In this document: one piece after another, positions 52,341 to 61,326 of the stretch
How the letters are laid out: the number at the start of each line of letters is the position of its first letter
How positions within the stretch are numbered: the first letter of the stretch is position 1
DNA from: Cognatundibacterium crateris
GTDB lineage: Bacteria; Pseudomonadota; Gammaproteobacteria; Burkholderiales; Burkholderiaceae_D
NCBI RefSeq assembly: GCF_010078235.1
Contig: NZ_JAABOS010000003.1
Coordinates: 124,001-188,000 of the forward strand
Reading direction: 5' to 3'
Length of the DNA: 64,000 nt
Program-made: the position numbers and the translations under genes
Notes under the pieces: model-generated
What the model was told of the DNA's origin: nothing
The model's input: the letters and a program-made list of their open reading frames with translations, nothing else
The model's database searches: none

Positions 52341-53614
52341 GTGCTTTCTCCCAGCGTTGTGCTGGCCTCCAGTCCACGCTCAAAGAAATAGCAAAGGCGT
52401 TTGCGTGGCGACAGATAGTCGTAAGCAGCTTTTGGAAGTTGCACCGGTTTCAGGCTGCGATGTATGCCCAGCTGCTTTTCATGTTCCAGATTAATGACGA
52501 GTGCGTCTTCGCGCGGCACACGGCTGTCATGGATGATGACTTTGGGTTTGATAGGACGACTGGAATTCACCGATACCACCAGTGCATAGCGGTCATCGGT
52601 CAGCTGTACCACTGAGCCCGGAGGATAGATACCCATCATGCGGATAAAAGCTGTGAGTGTGGCCGCATCAAAGCGCGCCTTACCCTGAGTGAAAATCTGT
52701 GACAGGGCTTCATGTGGTGTGACGGCAAGTGCAGGATTGGATGGATTGCACAAATTATCGTAATGATTGACCAGCGCCACGATGCGTGCCAGAGGCGAAA
52801 TTTTATCGCCGCTCACCCGGCTAGGGTAACCACTGCCGTCGATAAATTCATGATGCTGGGCGATTAGTAACATAGCTGACGGTGTCAGTGCCATTTTGCG
52901 CGCCAGTGCCACGCTGTGGCTCACATGCTCATGGAAAAGCAGTTTTTCTGCATGATTGAATTGTTCATCCATCCAACGCAGACGATCAGGCAGATTGACT
53001 TTACCTATATCGTGCAGCAATGCACCCAATCCCAGTTGCAGCATGTCGGCCTTGCTCAGTTGCATGGCTTTTCCCAGCAACAGGGAAATCACAGTCACAT
53101 TAATTGAGTGTAGCGAGGTTTTTTCACCGGCTTTTTCTGACAGTAAACGGATTGCAGCTTCATCTTCACTCAGCACTTCGCCCAGGAAATCCTGAATTAA
53201 TTTCTCCGTTAATTCTCTGGCCAGTACAGGTTGCGCATGTACCTGGTCGTTTACTTGCCGCAAGGTCTGGGCAGCATGGTTGAATTGTTTTTCGCAGACT
53301 TGCAGACTGGCTGCCTGGCAGGCCAATAATTCGCGGCGCAGTCTGGCGGCCTGGTTTTGTTCGGACTCCTGCGAGATAGGTGTCACGATGCTCGCCGTAA
53401 CAGCGGCGGATTCTTGCGTTGCCTGGGCGCTTTTATCTGGTGCATAGCGCACCTGTTCCAGGCCCAGCGAGCGTATGGTATTGATTTGTTCCTGGCTACT
53501 GATTTTGAAATTACTTACAGGAAATGGATGATCCATCCACCCCATATCCAGGTAGATAAACATCCCGATTCTGAGCAGGGACACATCAATAAACTGGGTC
53601 TGAATATCAGTCAT
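52337..53614 (-). CDS. HD-GYP c-di-GMP phosphodiesterase
   Basis: About 425 residues starting MTDIQTQFIDV. An N-terminal DUF3391-like segment (IGMFIYLDMGWMDHPFP, LGLEQVRYAPDKS) precedes the HD-GYP domain (about 180-350): LLHDIGKVNLPD carries the HD pair, HEHVSHSVALAR and HHEFIDGSGYP carry the metal His residues and the GYP motif. It hydrolyses c-di-GMP to GMP or pGpG. It overlaps the following GGDEF-EAL gene by four bases, placing two opposing or cooperating c-di-GMP enzymes in one message. Confidence 0.9.
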   Translation of the reverse strand: MTDIQTQFIDVSLLRIGMFIYLDMGWMDHPFPVSNFKISSQEQINTIRSLGLEQVRYAPDKSAQATQESAAVTASIVTPISQESEQNQAARLRRELLACQAASLQVCEKQFNHAAQTLRQVNDQVHAQPVLARELTEKLIQDFLGEVLSEDEAAIRLLSEKAGEKTSLHSINVTVISLLLGKAMQLSKADMLQLGLGALLHDIGKVNLPDRLRWMDEQFNHAEKLLFHEHVSHSVALARKMALTPSAMLLIAQHHEFIDGSGYPSRVSGDKISPLARIVALVNHYDNLCNPSNPALAVTPHEALSQIFTQGKARFDAATLTAFIRMMGIYPPGSVVQLTDDRYALVVSVNSSRPIKPKVIIHDSRVPREDALVINLEHEKQLGIHRSLKPVQLPKAAYDYLSPRKRLCYFFERGLEASTTLGEST

Positions 53615-53811
53615 GGTTCCCGCTGTACGCATAGTGTTGTGGCGCAGCATTGTTCCCTTGGGGAAAAGGCTAAAAATCTTAAGCACCTAATGGTACATCA
53701 AAGTATTGCCCTAACTACTACATTGGCATACGGAATTGCAGTTTCGCAAGAAATATCTCTGTTTAATCAGCCCAAGCTTGTCATTCAGCGCCAGAGTGTC
53801 TCACGGATGAC

Positions 53812-53843
53812 GCATAGTTTGCTGTGAGAACCGCAAACTATGC
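53812..53843. other. perfect inverted repeat between zntB and the HD-GYP gene
   Basis: GCATAGTTTGC and GCAAACTATGC, 11 bases each, separated by 10 bases. There is no T-run on either side, so it is an operator or mRNA hairpin rather than a simple terminator. It lies upstream of the HD-GYP gene and just after the zntB stop. Confidence 0.6.
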
Positions 53844-53859
53844 CGGGTTGATTTCCTGT

Positions 53860-54879
53860 CTAGTCGTCGCGCCGGCTGCGGAATGCCAGCCACCCTGCGA
53901 TCAGGGTGAAACTGATGACTATCGCGACCACGATCCAGAAACCATATTCATGTTGTGCCAGTGGAATACCACCCACATTCATGCCCAGCAGACCAGCGAT
54001 CATATTAATCGGCAAAGCCAGCACTGTCACGATGGTCAGCACGAACAAAGAACGGTTGTTCTGTTCATTGACGCGGGCCGCAATTTCTTCTTGCAGCAGC
54101 TTGATTCTTTCCTGCAAAGAGGCCATGTCGCTGAGTACCATGGCAAATTCTTCGGTGGATTGTCGTAATTCCTGAATATCGTTTTCGGCAACCCAGGCCG
54201 GCGGTTTTTGCAGCAGGCGGAATAAGGCTGCAGGTTCTGGCGCGAGCAGCCTTTGCAGGCGCACTAGTACGCGGCGTATCCCGCCCAGATTGGCACGCTT
54301 ATGGTTCAGTCGCTCTGCCAGTAAATGGTCTTCGATCTCATCGACTTTACGAATCACGTTACGAACGATGCCGATCAGCACATCGGCCTGGTCGCGCAGC
54401 AGATGGATCAATAAATCGGTAGTTGAATGAAAGCGTTCGCCATGGTTCACCGCATGGCGTAAACGATCCACTGCTTTCAGTGAGGTGCGGCGGGTACTGA
54501 TCATCATGCCCTGATTCAGACATACCCACAGCGTGGCGATATCCGAGGCTTCATAAGAAAAATCATGCACCACATCATTCACTACCGCGATCAGATGCTG
54601 ATCTGCATGCTCAATCCGGGTTGAACGTGAGCCTTCGTGTAGCGTTTCGAAAAACTCTTCGGGTGCATCAGCATGTTCTTGCAGCCATTTTTCTGTCGAC
54701 ACATTACTGAGGTTGAAATGCAGCCAGATAAAGCTGCCGTCGTCCGTATGCTGGCGCTGTTGCAGCCAATGTGCTGCTTCTTCGCTGGAGATGGTTTTAC
54801 CTGCCTGATTGGCGCAGAACAAATAGCCGCAAATTAAACCGGTCGCGTCTGAGCCATAAGAGAGGTGTTCCAATGCCAT
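53860..54879 (-). CDS. zntB: zinc/metal transporter ZntB (CorA superfamily)
   Basis: About 339 residues starting MALEHLSYGSD (AGGGAA upstream; an in-frame TTG lies two codons earlier). A large cytoplasmic domain ends in a long helix (LLAERLNHKRANLGGIRRVLVRLQRLLAPEPAALFRLL) followed by two membrane helices, the first ending in GMNVGGIP. The CorA-type GMN signature with the VGGIP continuation is characteristic of the ZntB branch, which moves zinc (and cadmium) with protons. No regulator adjacent. Confidence 0.9.
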   Translation of the reverse strand: MALEHLSYGSDATGLICGYLFCANQAGKTISSEEAAHWLQQRQHTDDGSFIWLHFNLSNVSTEKWLQEHADAPEEFFETLHEGSRSTRIEHADQHLIAVVNDVVHDFSYEASDIATLWVCLNQGMMISTRRTSLKAVDRLRHAVNHGERFHSTTDLLIHLLRDQADVLIGIVRNVIRKVDEIEDHLLAERLNHKRANLGGIRRVLVRLQRLLAPEPAALFRLLQKPPAWVAENDIQELRQSTEEFAMVLSDMASLQERIKLLQEEIAARVNEQNNRSLFVLTIVTVLALPINMIAGLLGMNVGGIPLAQHEYGFWIVVAIVISFTLIAGWLAFRSRRDD

Positions 54880-55009
54880 ATCCAATTCCCTGCAGAAATG
54901 ATCGTGATGTCAGCATTGTAAGGGCTTTGTTATGCGTATTGTGTATGTTATGCATGTTGTGCAATTCAGCACGCCCAAATTGAGGGCGCTATCAGCTATG
55001 CGCGGCGAA

Positions 55010-55043
55010 AAAAAACGGCAGCTTTGCAGCTACCGTTTTTTTT
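55010..55043 (-). terminator. terminator of aqpZ
   Basis: Read on the minus strand: ACGGTAGCT, GCAA loop, AGCTGCCGT, then eight T residues. The single irregular pair is a U-G wobble in that orientation but a mismatch on the plus strand, so it serves aqpZ. Confidence 0.88.
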
Positions 55044-55063
55044 CGCATGCTTTTGTTTCCGTA

Positions 55064-55753
55064 TCAGTCTTCTGCGCTGGCCAGGAAGTTATACACTGCC
55101 GCACCGATGACGGCTCCCACCAATGGCGCGACCCAGAACAGCCACAGCTGTTCTACCGCCCAGCCGCCTGCATATAAGGCAACGCCGGTACTGCGTGCCG
55201 GATTTACCGAGGTATTAGTAACCGGAATACTGATCAGATGTATCAGTGTCAGGCACAGACCAATCGCGATAGGTGCAAAACCTTTGGGCGCACGTGCATC
55301 AGTGGCACCCATAATCACCAGCAGGAACATGGCAGTCATTACCACTTCTGTGACCAGTGCTGCAACCATCGAATAGCCGCCAGGCGAATGTTCGGCATAC
55401 CCATTCAGCGCAAAGCCGGCGCTTATTTCAAAGCCAGGCTTGCCGCTGGCGATCAGCAGCAGCACGCCGCCTGCCAGTAAGCCACCGGCAACCTGAGCGA
55501 TGATGTAGGGTAGTAATTGTTTTCCGGGGAAGCGTCCACCTACCCATAAACCCACAGACACGGCGGGATTCAAATGGCAGCCTGAAATATGGCCGATCGC
55601 AAACGCCATCGTCAGCACGGTCAGACCAAATGCCAAAGAGACACCGTGCAAACCTATGCCCACGCCGGGAATAGCGGCTGCCAGCACTGCACTGCCACAG
55701 CCACCAAGCACCAACCAGAAAGTGCCGAAAAACTCTGCTGCATATCGTTTCAT
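55064..55753 (-). CDS. aqpZ: aquaporin Z
   Basis: A 229-residue water channel with six helices and the two NPA loops ([12 protein letters not shown] and [15 protein letters not shown]). The start [23 protein letters not shown] matches AqpZ. The residues lining the constriction (His in helix 5 region near [11 protein letters not shown], Arg after the second NPA) indicate a strict water channel rather than a glycerol facilitator. GGAG precedes the ATG. A dedicated terminator lies downstream. Confidence 0.96.
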   Translation of the reverse strand: MKRYAAEFFGTFWLVLGGCGSAVLAAAIPGVGIGLHGVSLAFGLTVLTMAFAIGHISGCHLNPAVSVGLWVGGRFPGKQLLPYIIAQVAGGLLAGGVLLLIASGKPGFEISAGFALNGYAEHSPGGYSMVAALVTEVVMTAMFLLVIMGATDARAPKGFAPIAIGLCLTLIHLISIPVTNTSVNPARSTGVALYAGGWAVEQLWLFWVAPLVGAVIGAAVYNFLASAED

Positions 55754-55915
55754 ATCGATTCTCCAAAAATTAAGTTCTCGGTGATTCAGGGCTTCTCACC
55801 AGTTCCTGCATGCTAGGGCAGCAGCCATATTGGTGGCTGTTAATTTTTGTCAAAAATGAAATGAGAGAATGGCATTTAACAATCGTTCATCGAAAGATTT
55901 CCCAGGGGAATTGAA

Positions 55916-56770
55916 TTACAACCTGGCATCATAAAACACCTGATGGCTGGCGCTTCGCTCTCCGCTGATAGTGCTGTATTTATTCAGACTGGGGTGGGTG
56001 TTACCGATCGTGTAATGCGACCAGATCAATTCCAGATCACAATAACTGACTAATGCGGTATTCGCATTATTGTTATTGGCCGCTACGCTGCGCGCATTCA
56101 GCACGCGGTCCAGATCCAGGGTATCAATGCGATAGGCGTCAGGTTCCAGTTTGAACGGCAGATCAGATTGCTCGTTGAAACTGCTGCCATCGTAGCGCGT
56201 ACATTTCATGGTGACGCGGATAGACAGGTTGCCAGGCATGCTGCGGCTGAATTGCACCCGTAACTTGCCTGCACTGCGCGCCAGGGTCACAGGGCCAGCA
56301 GGATTCACGATGCTGAATGCCGGTGGCAGTGTGACCGTATTTGAGTAAGTGGTGCCGGCTCTGATGAAATTCACAATGACGAAAGGCTGTGCACTGGCAT
56401 CCGGGATTTGTGCGCTGTAGCGGTTACGCAGCTCATCGGTGGCACTGAGCGCCACCGCCTGGCCATTGATGCTGGCGCTGAGCTGGTCATTGCCGCTGGG
56501 GCGAACTACGGTCAGGAGATTGGCACTTTGTCCCAGGCCGCCATTAATCTGCACCACGCCATTGCGCTGTGTGACGACAAAGTGCGTGGAAATATCCTGC
56601 AAGGCCAGATCCGCTGAATCTTTGCAATTCAGTAGGGCACAGGCAATCTCTGTACCGACCGCATTTCCCTCATTGGTGCCGGCACTGCCACCACCGCAGG
56701 CGCTCAGTATCAGCAGCATGCCCGCAACACTGCTTTGTTTCAGTAGGGATGTTGGATAGTTCTTACGCAT
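55916..56770 (-). CDS. orphan lipoprotein
   Basis: About 284 residues starting MRKNYPTSLLKQ with AGGAG upstream; upstream in-frame starts are rejected. Lipoprotein signal with lipobox L-S-A-C and a GGGSAG spacer. The mature part appears beta-rich, with repeated PPAFSIVNPAGPVTLARS-like strands in the middle and four Cys that may pair. No recognised domain. A palindrome at 56844-56899 lies just upstream and may be its operator. Function unknown. Confidence 0.75.
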   Translation of the reverse strand: MRKNYPTSLLKQSSVAGMLLILSACGGGSAGTNEGNAVGTEIACALLNCKDSADLALQDISTHFVVTQRNGVVQINGGLGQSANLLTVVRPSGNDQLSASINGQAVALSATDELRNRYSAQIPDASAQPFVIVNFIRAGTTYSNTVTLPPAFSIVNPAGPVTLARSAGKLRVQFSRSMPGNLSIRVTMKCTRYDGSSFNEQSDLPFKLEPDAYRIDTLDLDRVLNARSVAANNNNANTALVSYCDLELIWSHYTIGNTHPSLNKYSTISGERSASHQVFYDARL

Positions 56771-56843
56771 TGCAGTCTCCTGATGGATATTGAGGACTGT
56801 ATCTGCATCACCGCAGGCAGAAGCTGGCAACAACTTTTCGGGA

Positions 56844-56899
56844 TGAGCAAATGAGCCCTGATTGTTTTCTGTTGATCAGGATTTACACACATTTGCTCA
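56844..56899. promoter_or_regulatory. long interrupted palindrome upstream of the orphan lipoprotein
   Basis: TGAGCAAATG (56844-56853) and CATTTGCTCA (56890-56899) form the outer arms. CCTGAT and ATCAGG form an inner stem around a 12-base loop. It is about 74-130 bases upstream of the lipoprotein ATG, so an operator or leader hairpin is possible. Confidence 0.5.
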
Positions 56900-57007
56900 A
56901 TTGGCTGCGTCTTAAGGCTTTACTGTCATCAATGTGTCAATCCTGTTAATTTTTATAGTAACAAAAAAATATCAATTTGTGTGCTTGTCTGACAAGAATT
57001 TTATGGC

Positions 57008-57490
57008 TCAGCTAGGTAAGGCATCCAGCCGGCCCGCCTCTGCCAGTTCCCGTATCACTTTGACGGTATCAATATCTGCTTCCTGATAAGCCGATTTACG
57101 GTAGTTGTTGTACATCCTGCTTTCCTGGTCTTTCGCTTCCGGCATGCCGTCGTCATAGGTAAAACGCAGGAACAGGCGTTGCGTTTGTGGCTCTTCGATT
57201 TGCATACGCAGTGTGGAAGGCGTGATTTCACCTTGTGCCGGTACCGCGTAATGCACATGTTGCTGATGCTCGAAAGTCACGGTATCGCGCACTTCCAGCG
57301 CACCGTATTTCAGCGTGCGTTGCATGCTGACTTCGGTGCGTTCTGCGATCAGCGCCTCATCCAGATAGGGAACAAACATTTTTGGCGCTTCGGCGCGCAA
57401 TATCAGTCCGCGCCACAATTGTTCGCGCGTGATGAAGTAAGCGAGGGGGTTGAGCAGATCGTTGATTTCGATCAGATGTTCAAATTTCAT
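57008..57490 (-). CDS. DUF1857 (AtaL-like) SRPBCC-fold protein
   Basis: About 160 residues starting MKFEHLIEINDLLNPLAYFITREQLWRGLILRAEAP, the characteristic opening of DUF1857, a START/SRPBCC-type ligand-binding fold (strands LKYGALEVRDTVTFEHQQHVHYAV and LRMQIEEPQTQRLFLRFTYDD). AAAGGGC precedes the chosen ATG. Such proteins bind or alter hydrophobic ligands; the ligand is unknown. It follows the M28 peptidase gene on the same strand. Confidence 0.85.
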   Translation of the reverse strand: MKFEHLIEINDLLNPLAYFITREQLWRGLILRAEAPKMFVPYLDEALIAERTEVSMQRTLKYGALEVRDTVTFEHQQHVHYAVPAQGEITPSTLRMQIEEPQTQRLFLRFTYDDGMPEAKDQESRMYNNYRKSAYQEADIDTVKVIRELAEAGRLDALPS

Positions 57491-57546
57491 GGTTTGCCCT
57501 TTCAAGTTGGGCATAGTTTACCGGAGTTTGCGCTGCTGTATGTTGC

Positions 57547-57570
57547 GCTGTGCCTGAAGCCAGGCACAGC
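57547..57570. other. perfect hairpin between the M28 peptidase and DUF1857 genes
   Basis: GCTGTGCCTG and CAGGCACAGC with a four-base loop (AAGC), a very stable stem. No T-run, so it may slow transcription or protect an mRNA end. Confidence 0.65.
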
Positions 57571-57627
57571 GTATCGCTTCAGGCCGCTGTACAAAACCGT
57601 TATGCAAACAGTTCTGCAAACCCTGAT

Positions 57628-59103
57628 TCAGCCTGCAGTGCGGTTTTTACGGCCCTGAATTAACTCATCACCGGAACCGAAATCCACTGGCGATTGCGCC
57701 GCCATCCAGGCAAACACCGCAAACGCAGCACAGGATTGGCGTAGGCGCGCCGGTTCGATTTTATCGAAGGTATCGTCGGCCGTATGATGCACATCGAAGT
57801 AATCATCAGCCTGCATATCCAGACTGAAGCTGGCTGCACCGGCTTCGCGCAGCACGCCCATATCCGGTCCCGGATGGGCCTGATTGCCACCGGCGCTGAC
57901 GCCTAGTCCAGCCAGCACTTGCTGCATCTGGCCGACTACGGCCAAGGCTGCGGGACGCACATCGGAACGCAGCATCTTGACTGGTCCCTGACCCGAATCG
58001 GCTTCCGAGGCAGCCTGGATGCGGCTGATCTCATGGCGATGCGCAGCGTGGTAAGCGCGGCCGCCGATCAGGCCCTGCTCTTCATTGGCATACAACACCA
58101 CGCGTATGCTGCGGCGTGGACGCAACTGATGACGCAGTAAAAACTCTGCCGCACCGAGCGTGATGGCGCAGCCCGCACCATCATCGACCGCACCGGTGCC
58201 CAGATCCCAGGAATCCAGATGGCCACCGATCAGCACATAGTCATCCGGCTGTTCGCTGCCGCGCAATTCACCGATCACGTTATACGAGGTGAAGTTGCCC
58301 TGCATCGCAGTCTGTATGCGCAAATCCAGCCGCACCGGTTCGCCACGGCTCAGCATGCGTACCAACAGATCGGCATCCGGATTCGAAATCGCGGCGGCCG
58401 CGATACGTGGAGCATCTTCATCGTAATGCATCACGCCGGTATGTGGCAGCCGGTGGCTGTCGGTGCCGACTGAGCGTATCACCAGAGCCAGTGCACCTTT
58501 GCGCGCTGCTTCCGAGGCACCGCGCGAACGGCCCGCAGCAACCTCGCCATAGTCTGCCGACTTCTTCAATTTGTGGTCGATGAAGACGATCTTGCCGCGT
58601 ACCTTGGCAGCATCAGTATTTTTTAAGTCTTGCAGGCTGGCGACGCGCACGATGTCGGCCTGCACCCCGCCAGCCGGGGTTGATACGCTGTGGCCCAGCG
58701 CCGTGACCTGTAAGCGGTGAGCATAAGGGCTGATGACACTGGCTTGTTCCGACAAACGCTGCCAGACCGGATACTGCACTGGTTCTTTCCAGACTTTGTC
58801 CATGCCCAGCGCACGCATCTTGGCTTCGGCCCAGGCCACCGCACGCAGATCGGCTTCGCTGCCAGCCAGGCGCGCTCCGACTTCGGTGGTCAGGCTCTCC
58901 AGAATTTCATAGCTGCGGTTATCGCTAAGTGCATGCTCGCGTATCCATGCTGCAGTTTGCATCTCGCTGGCGCTGAGTTTGGCCGGAACAGCATTGGCTG
59001 TGGCTTCCGCCGCCCTGAGCAGTGGACTGGCGCTGATACCGCCCAGCGTACTGAGCAGACCTGCGATCACACGGCGACGGCCGGCCTGATATTGCTGATC
59101 CAT
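57628..59103 (-). CDS. Tat-exported M28-family zinc aminopeptidase
   Basis: A 491-residue secreted peptidase. A twin-arginine-like signal (GRRRVIAGLLSTLGG) is followed by a PA-domain insert (about 150-250, GKIVFIDHKLKKSADYGE) and the catalytic domain: GGHLDSWDLGTGAVDDGAG supplies His and bridging Asp, LYANEEQGLIGG the catalytic Glu and a metal Glu, EADSG an Asp, and HHTADDTFD the last His. All zinc ligands appear present. It likely removes N-terminal residues from peptides in the periplasm. AGGAG precedes the ATG. It diverges from rep. Confidence 0.9.
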   Translation of the reverse strand: MDQQYQAGRRRVIAGLLSTLGGISASPLLRAAEATANAVPAKLSASEMQTAAWIREHALSDNRSYEILESLTTEVGARLAGSEADLRAVAWAEAKMRALGMDKVWKEPVQYPVWQRLSEQASVISPYAHRLQVTALGHSVSTPAGGVQADIVRVASLQDLKNTDAAKVRGKIVFIDHKLKKSADYGEVAAGRSRGASEAARKGALALVIRSVGTDSHRLPHTGVMHYDEDAPRIAAAAISNPDADLLVRMLSRGEPVRLDLRIQTAMQGNFTSYNVIGELRGSEQPDDYVLIGGHLDSWDLGTGAVDDGAGCAITLGAAEFLLRHQLRPRRSIRVVLYANEEQGLIGGRAYHAAHRHEISRIQAASEADSGQGPVKMLRSDVRPAALAVVGQMQQVLAGLGVSAGGNQAHPGPDMGVLREAGAASFSLDMQADDYFDVHHTADDTFDKIEPARLRQSCAAFAVFAWMAAQSPVDFGSGDELIQGRKNRTAG

Positions 59104-59244
59104 GCATTTCTCCTGTTATTGCTGCTTATTGTTATGCTGCTGATTATTAGGCTGATTGAGCGCTATTGCGCTGCTTAGTAGCGGAATTCCGATAAGAGTT
59201 CCCGCTCTGGGCTAGAATACGTCGCTCAACCAGAAGAGCGAGTT

Positions 59245-61287
59245 ATGTCACACGGATTAAATGCCCCCCAGCGCAATGCAGTCAACTACATGGATGGCCC
59301 GTGTCTGGTGCTGGCCGGAGCCGGCTCCGGCAAGACCCGCGTGATTACCCAAAAAATCGTGAACCTGATTGAATTACACGGTTACGACCCAAAACACATC
59401 GCTGCGCTGACCTTTACCAACAAGGCCGCGCTGGAAATGCAGGAAAGGATAGGCAAACTGCTGGCAGAGCCACGCCAGGCGCGGCAATTGACGGTATCCA
59501 CCTTTCACTCGCTGGGCGTCAAAATTCTGCGTCAGGAAGCCCAGGCGCTGGGTTTGAAAGACCGCTTTTCCATCATGGACAGCGATGACTGCTTTTCACT
59601 GGTACAGGATTTGGCGATCACCACTGACAAGCAATTGATACGCCGCATCCAGACCGCCATGTCGCTCTGGAAAAATGCGCTGATCACGCCTGAGCTGGCG
59701 CTGCAGCAAGCCAAAGACGAGGATGAAGCAACGGCGGCGCGGATTTACGCCAGCTATGTCGCCACCTTGTCGGCCTATCAGGCAGTGGATTTTGATGATC
59801 TGATACGCTTGCCGGTCGAGCTGTTCCGCCACAATGAAGCGGTGCGCGATAAATGGCAGCGCCGCCTGCGTTATTTGCTGGTGGATGAATACCAGGATAC
59901 CAACACCTGCCAGTATGAACTGGTTAAACTGTTGGTGACCGGTATAGGCAAGAAGCCCATGTTTACTGCGGTGGGGGACGATGATCAGGCGATTTACGCC
60001 TGGCGTGGTGCCACCATAGAAAATCTGAAAACGCTGCAAGTCGATTTTCCGAATCTGGAAATCATCAAGCTGGAACAAAACTACCGCTCCACCACCCGCA
60101 TTCTGCAGGCAGCGAATGCGGTGATCGGCAACAACCCCAAGCTGTTTGAAAAGTCCCTGTGGTCAGAACATGGCTTAGGTGATCCCATCAAAGTGCTGGG
60201 CATGGCTGATGATGAACAAGAGGCTGAGCAGGTTGCGATCATGCTGTCGGCGCACCGTTTCGAGCGGCGCGCCAAATTTTCGGATTACGCGATTCTGTAT
60301 CGCGGTAACCATCAGGCGCGTGTGATCGAACAGGCTTTGCGGCGCGAACGTATTCCTTACACCATCTCCGGTGGTCAGAGTTTTTTCGACCGCGCTGAAA
60401 TCAAGGACATCATCGCCTATCTGCGTCTGATCGCCAACGAAGACGATGATCCTGCCTTCATCCGCGCTATCACGACGCCTAAGCGTGGCGTTGGTCAGGC
60501 CACGCTGGAAGTGCTGGGTGCGTTTGCCGGACAATGGCAGTGCTCGCTGTTTAATGCCGTGTTCAAAGGTGGCATAGAAGCGAAACTGACTGATCGCCAG
60601 CTGCGTCCGCTGCGCGAATTCTGCACCTTCATTAATCAGGTCGAGGCCCATGCCCATCGCGAGGGTCATGCCGAGCAATTGCTGGACGACCTGATGAAAG
60701 AAATTAATTACGAAGCCTATTTGTACGACAGCTTCGATGACCGCGCCGCGCAAAACAAATGGCAGAACGTACTCGACTTTACCCAGTGGCTGAAAACCAA
60801 GGGCAGTGGCGGCAAAGACGGCACCGACGATCACCGCAGTCTGCTCGACCTGACCCAGATGGTCGCGCTCATGAGTATGATGGAAGGCAAAGACGAAGAG
60901 CCGGACGCGGTACGCATGTCCACCCTGCATGCCTCCAAGGGACTGGAATATCCGCATGTGTTTTTGGTCGGCGTGGAAGAAGGCATACTGCCGCATAAAG
61001 GCGACAGCGACGCGCCGATAGAAACTCTGGCGGCGCGCATAGAAGAAGAGCGCAGGCTGATGTATGTCGGCATCACACGCGCGCAGCGCAGTCTGCATGT
61101 GACCTGGTGCAAAAAGCGCAAACGCGCCGGTGCGCCGGTACATTGTGATCCTTCACGTTTTATCAAAGAAATGAAACTGGATGAGGGTGATGCCCCGCCC
61201 AAAGAAAACGAGATACTCACGCCTAAAGAAAGACTGGCGAATCTCAAAGCCCTGCTCAGTCAGCCTAAGGATAATAATCCGCTGTGA
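59245..61287 (+). CDS. rep: ATP-dependent DNA helicase Rep
   Basis: A 680-residue superfamily 1A helicase: Q motif at the start (GLNAPQRNAV), Walker A (AGAGSGKTRVI), motif Ia (LTFTNKAALEM), motif II (VDEYQDTN), motif III (VGDDDQAIYAWRGA), motif IV (LEQNYRST) and motifs V/VI (STLHASKGLEYPHVFLVGVEEG, EERRLMYVGITRAQRSLHVTW). Length and the Rep-like LTFTNKAALEMQERI favour Rep over UvrD. It helps replication forks through roadblocks. Confidence 0.93.
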   Translation: MSHGLNAPQRNAVNYMDGPCLVLAGAGSGKTRVITQKIVNLIELHGYDPKHIAALTFTNKAALEMQERIGKLLAEPRQARQLTVSTFHSLGVKILRQEAQALGLKDRFSIMDSDDCFSLVQDLAITTDKQLIRRIQTAMSLWKNALITPELALQQAKDEDEATAARIYASYVATLSAYQAVDFDDLIRLPVELFRHNEAVRDKWQRRLRYLLVDEYQDTNTCQYELVKLLVTGIGKKPMFTAVGDDDQAIYAWRGATIENLKTLQVDFPNLEIIKLEQNYRSTTRILQAANAVIGNNPKLFEKSLWSEHGLGDPIKVLGMADDEQEAEQVAIMLSAHRFERRAKFSDYAILYRGNHQARVIEQALRRERIPYTISGGQSFFDRAEIKDIIAYLRLIANEDDDPAFIRAITTPKRGVGQATLEVLGAFAGQWQCSLFNAVFKGGIEAKLTDRQLRPLREFCTFINQVEAHAHREGHAEQLLDDLMKEINYEAYLYDSFDDRAAQNKWQNVLDFTQWLKTKGSGGKDGTDDHRSLLDLTQMVALMSMMEGKDEEPDAVRMSTLHASKGLEYPHVFLVGVEEGILPHKGDSDAPIETLAARIEEERRLMYVGITRAQRSLHVTWCKKRKRAGAPVHCDPSRFIKEMKLDEGDAPPKENEILTPKERLANLKALLSQPKDNNPL

Positions 61288-61326
61288 GCAGCAGGATGTG
61301 AACCATACACCCAAACAGATAAAACC

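Noticed and set aside
60175-61143. Long open frame on the minus strand within rep.
   Set aside because: It mirrors rep codons and has no known domain; rep carries all helicase motifs in its own frame.
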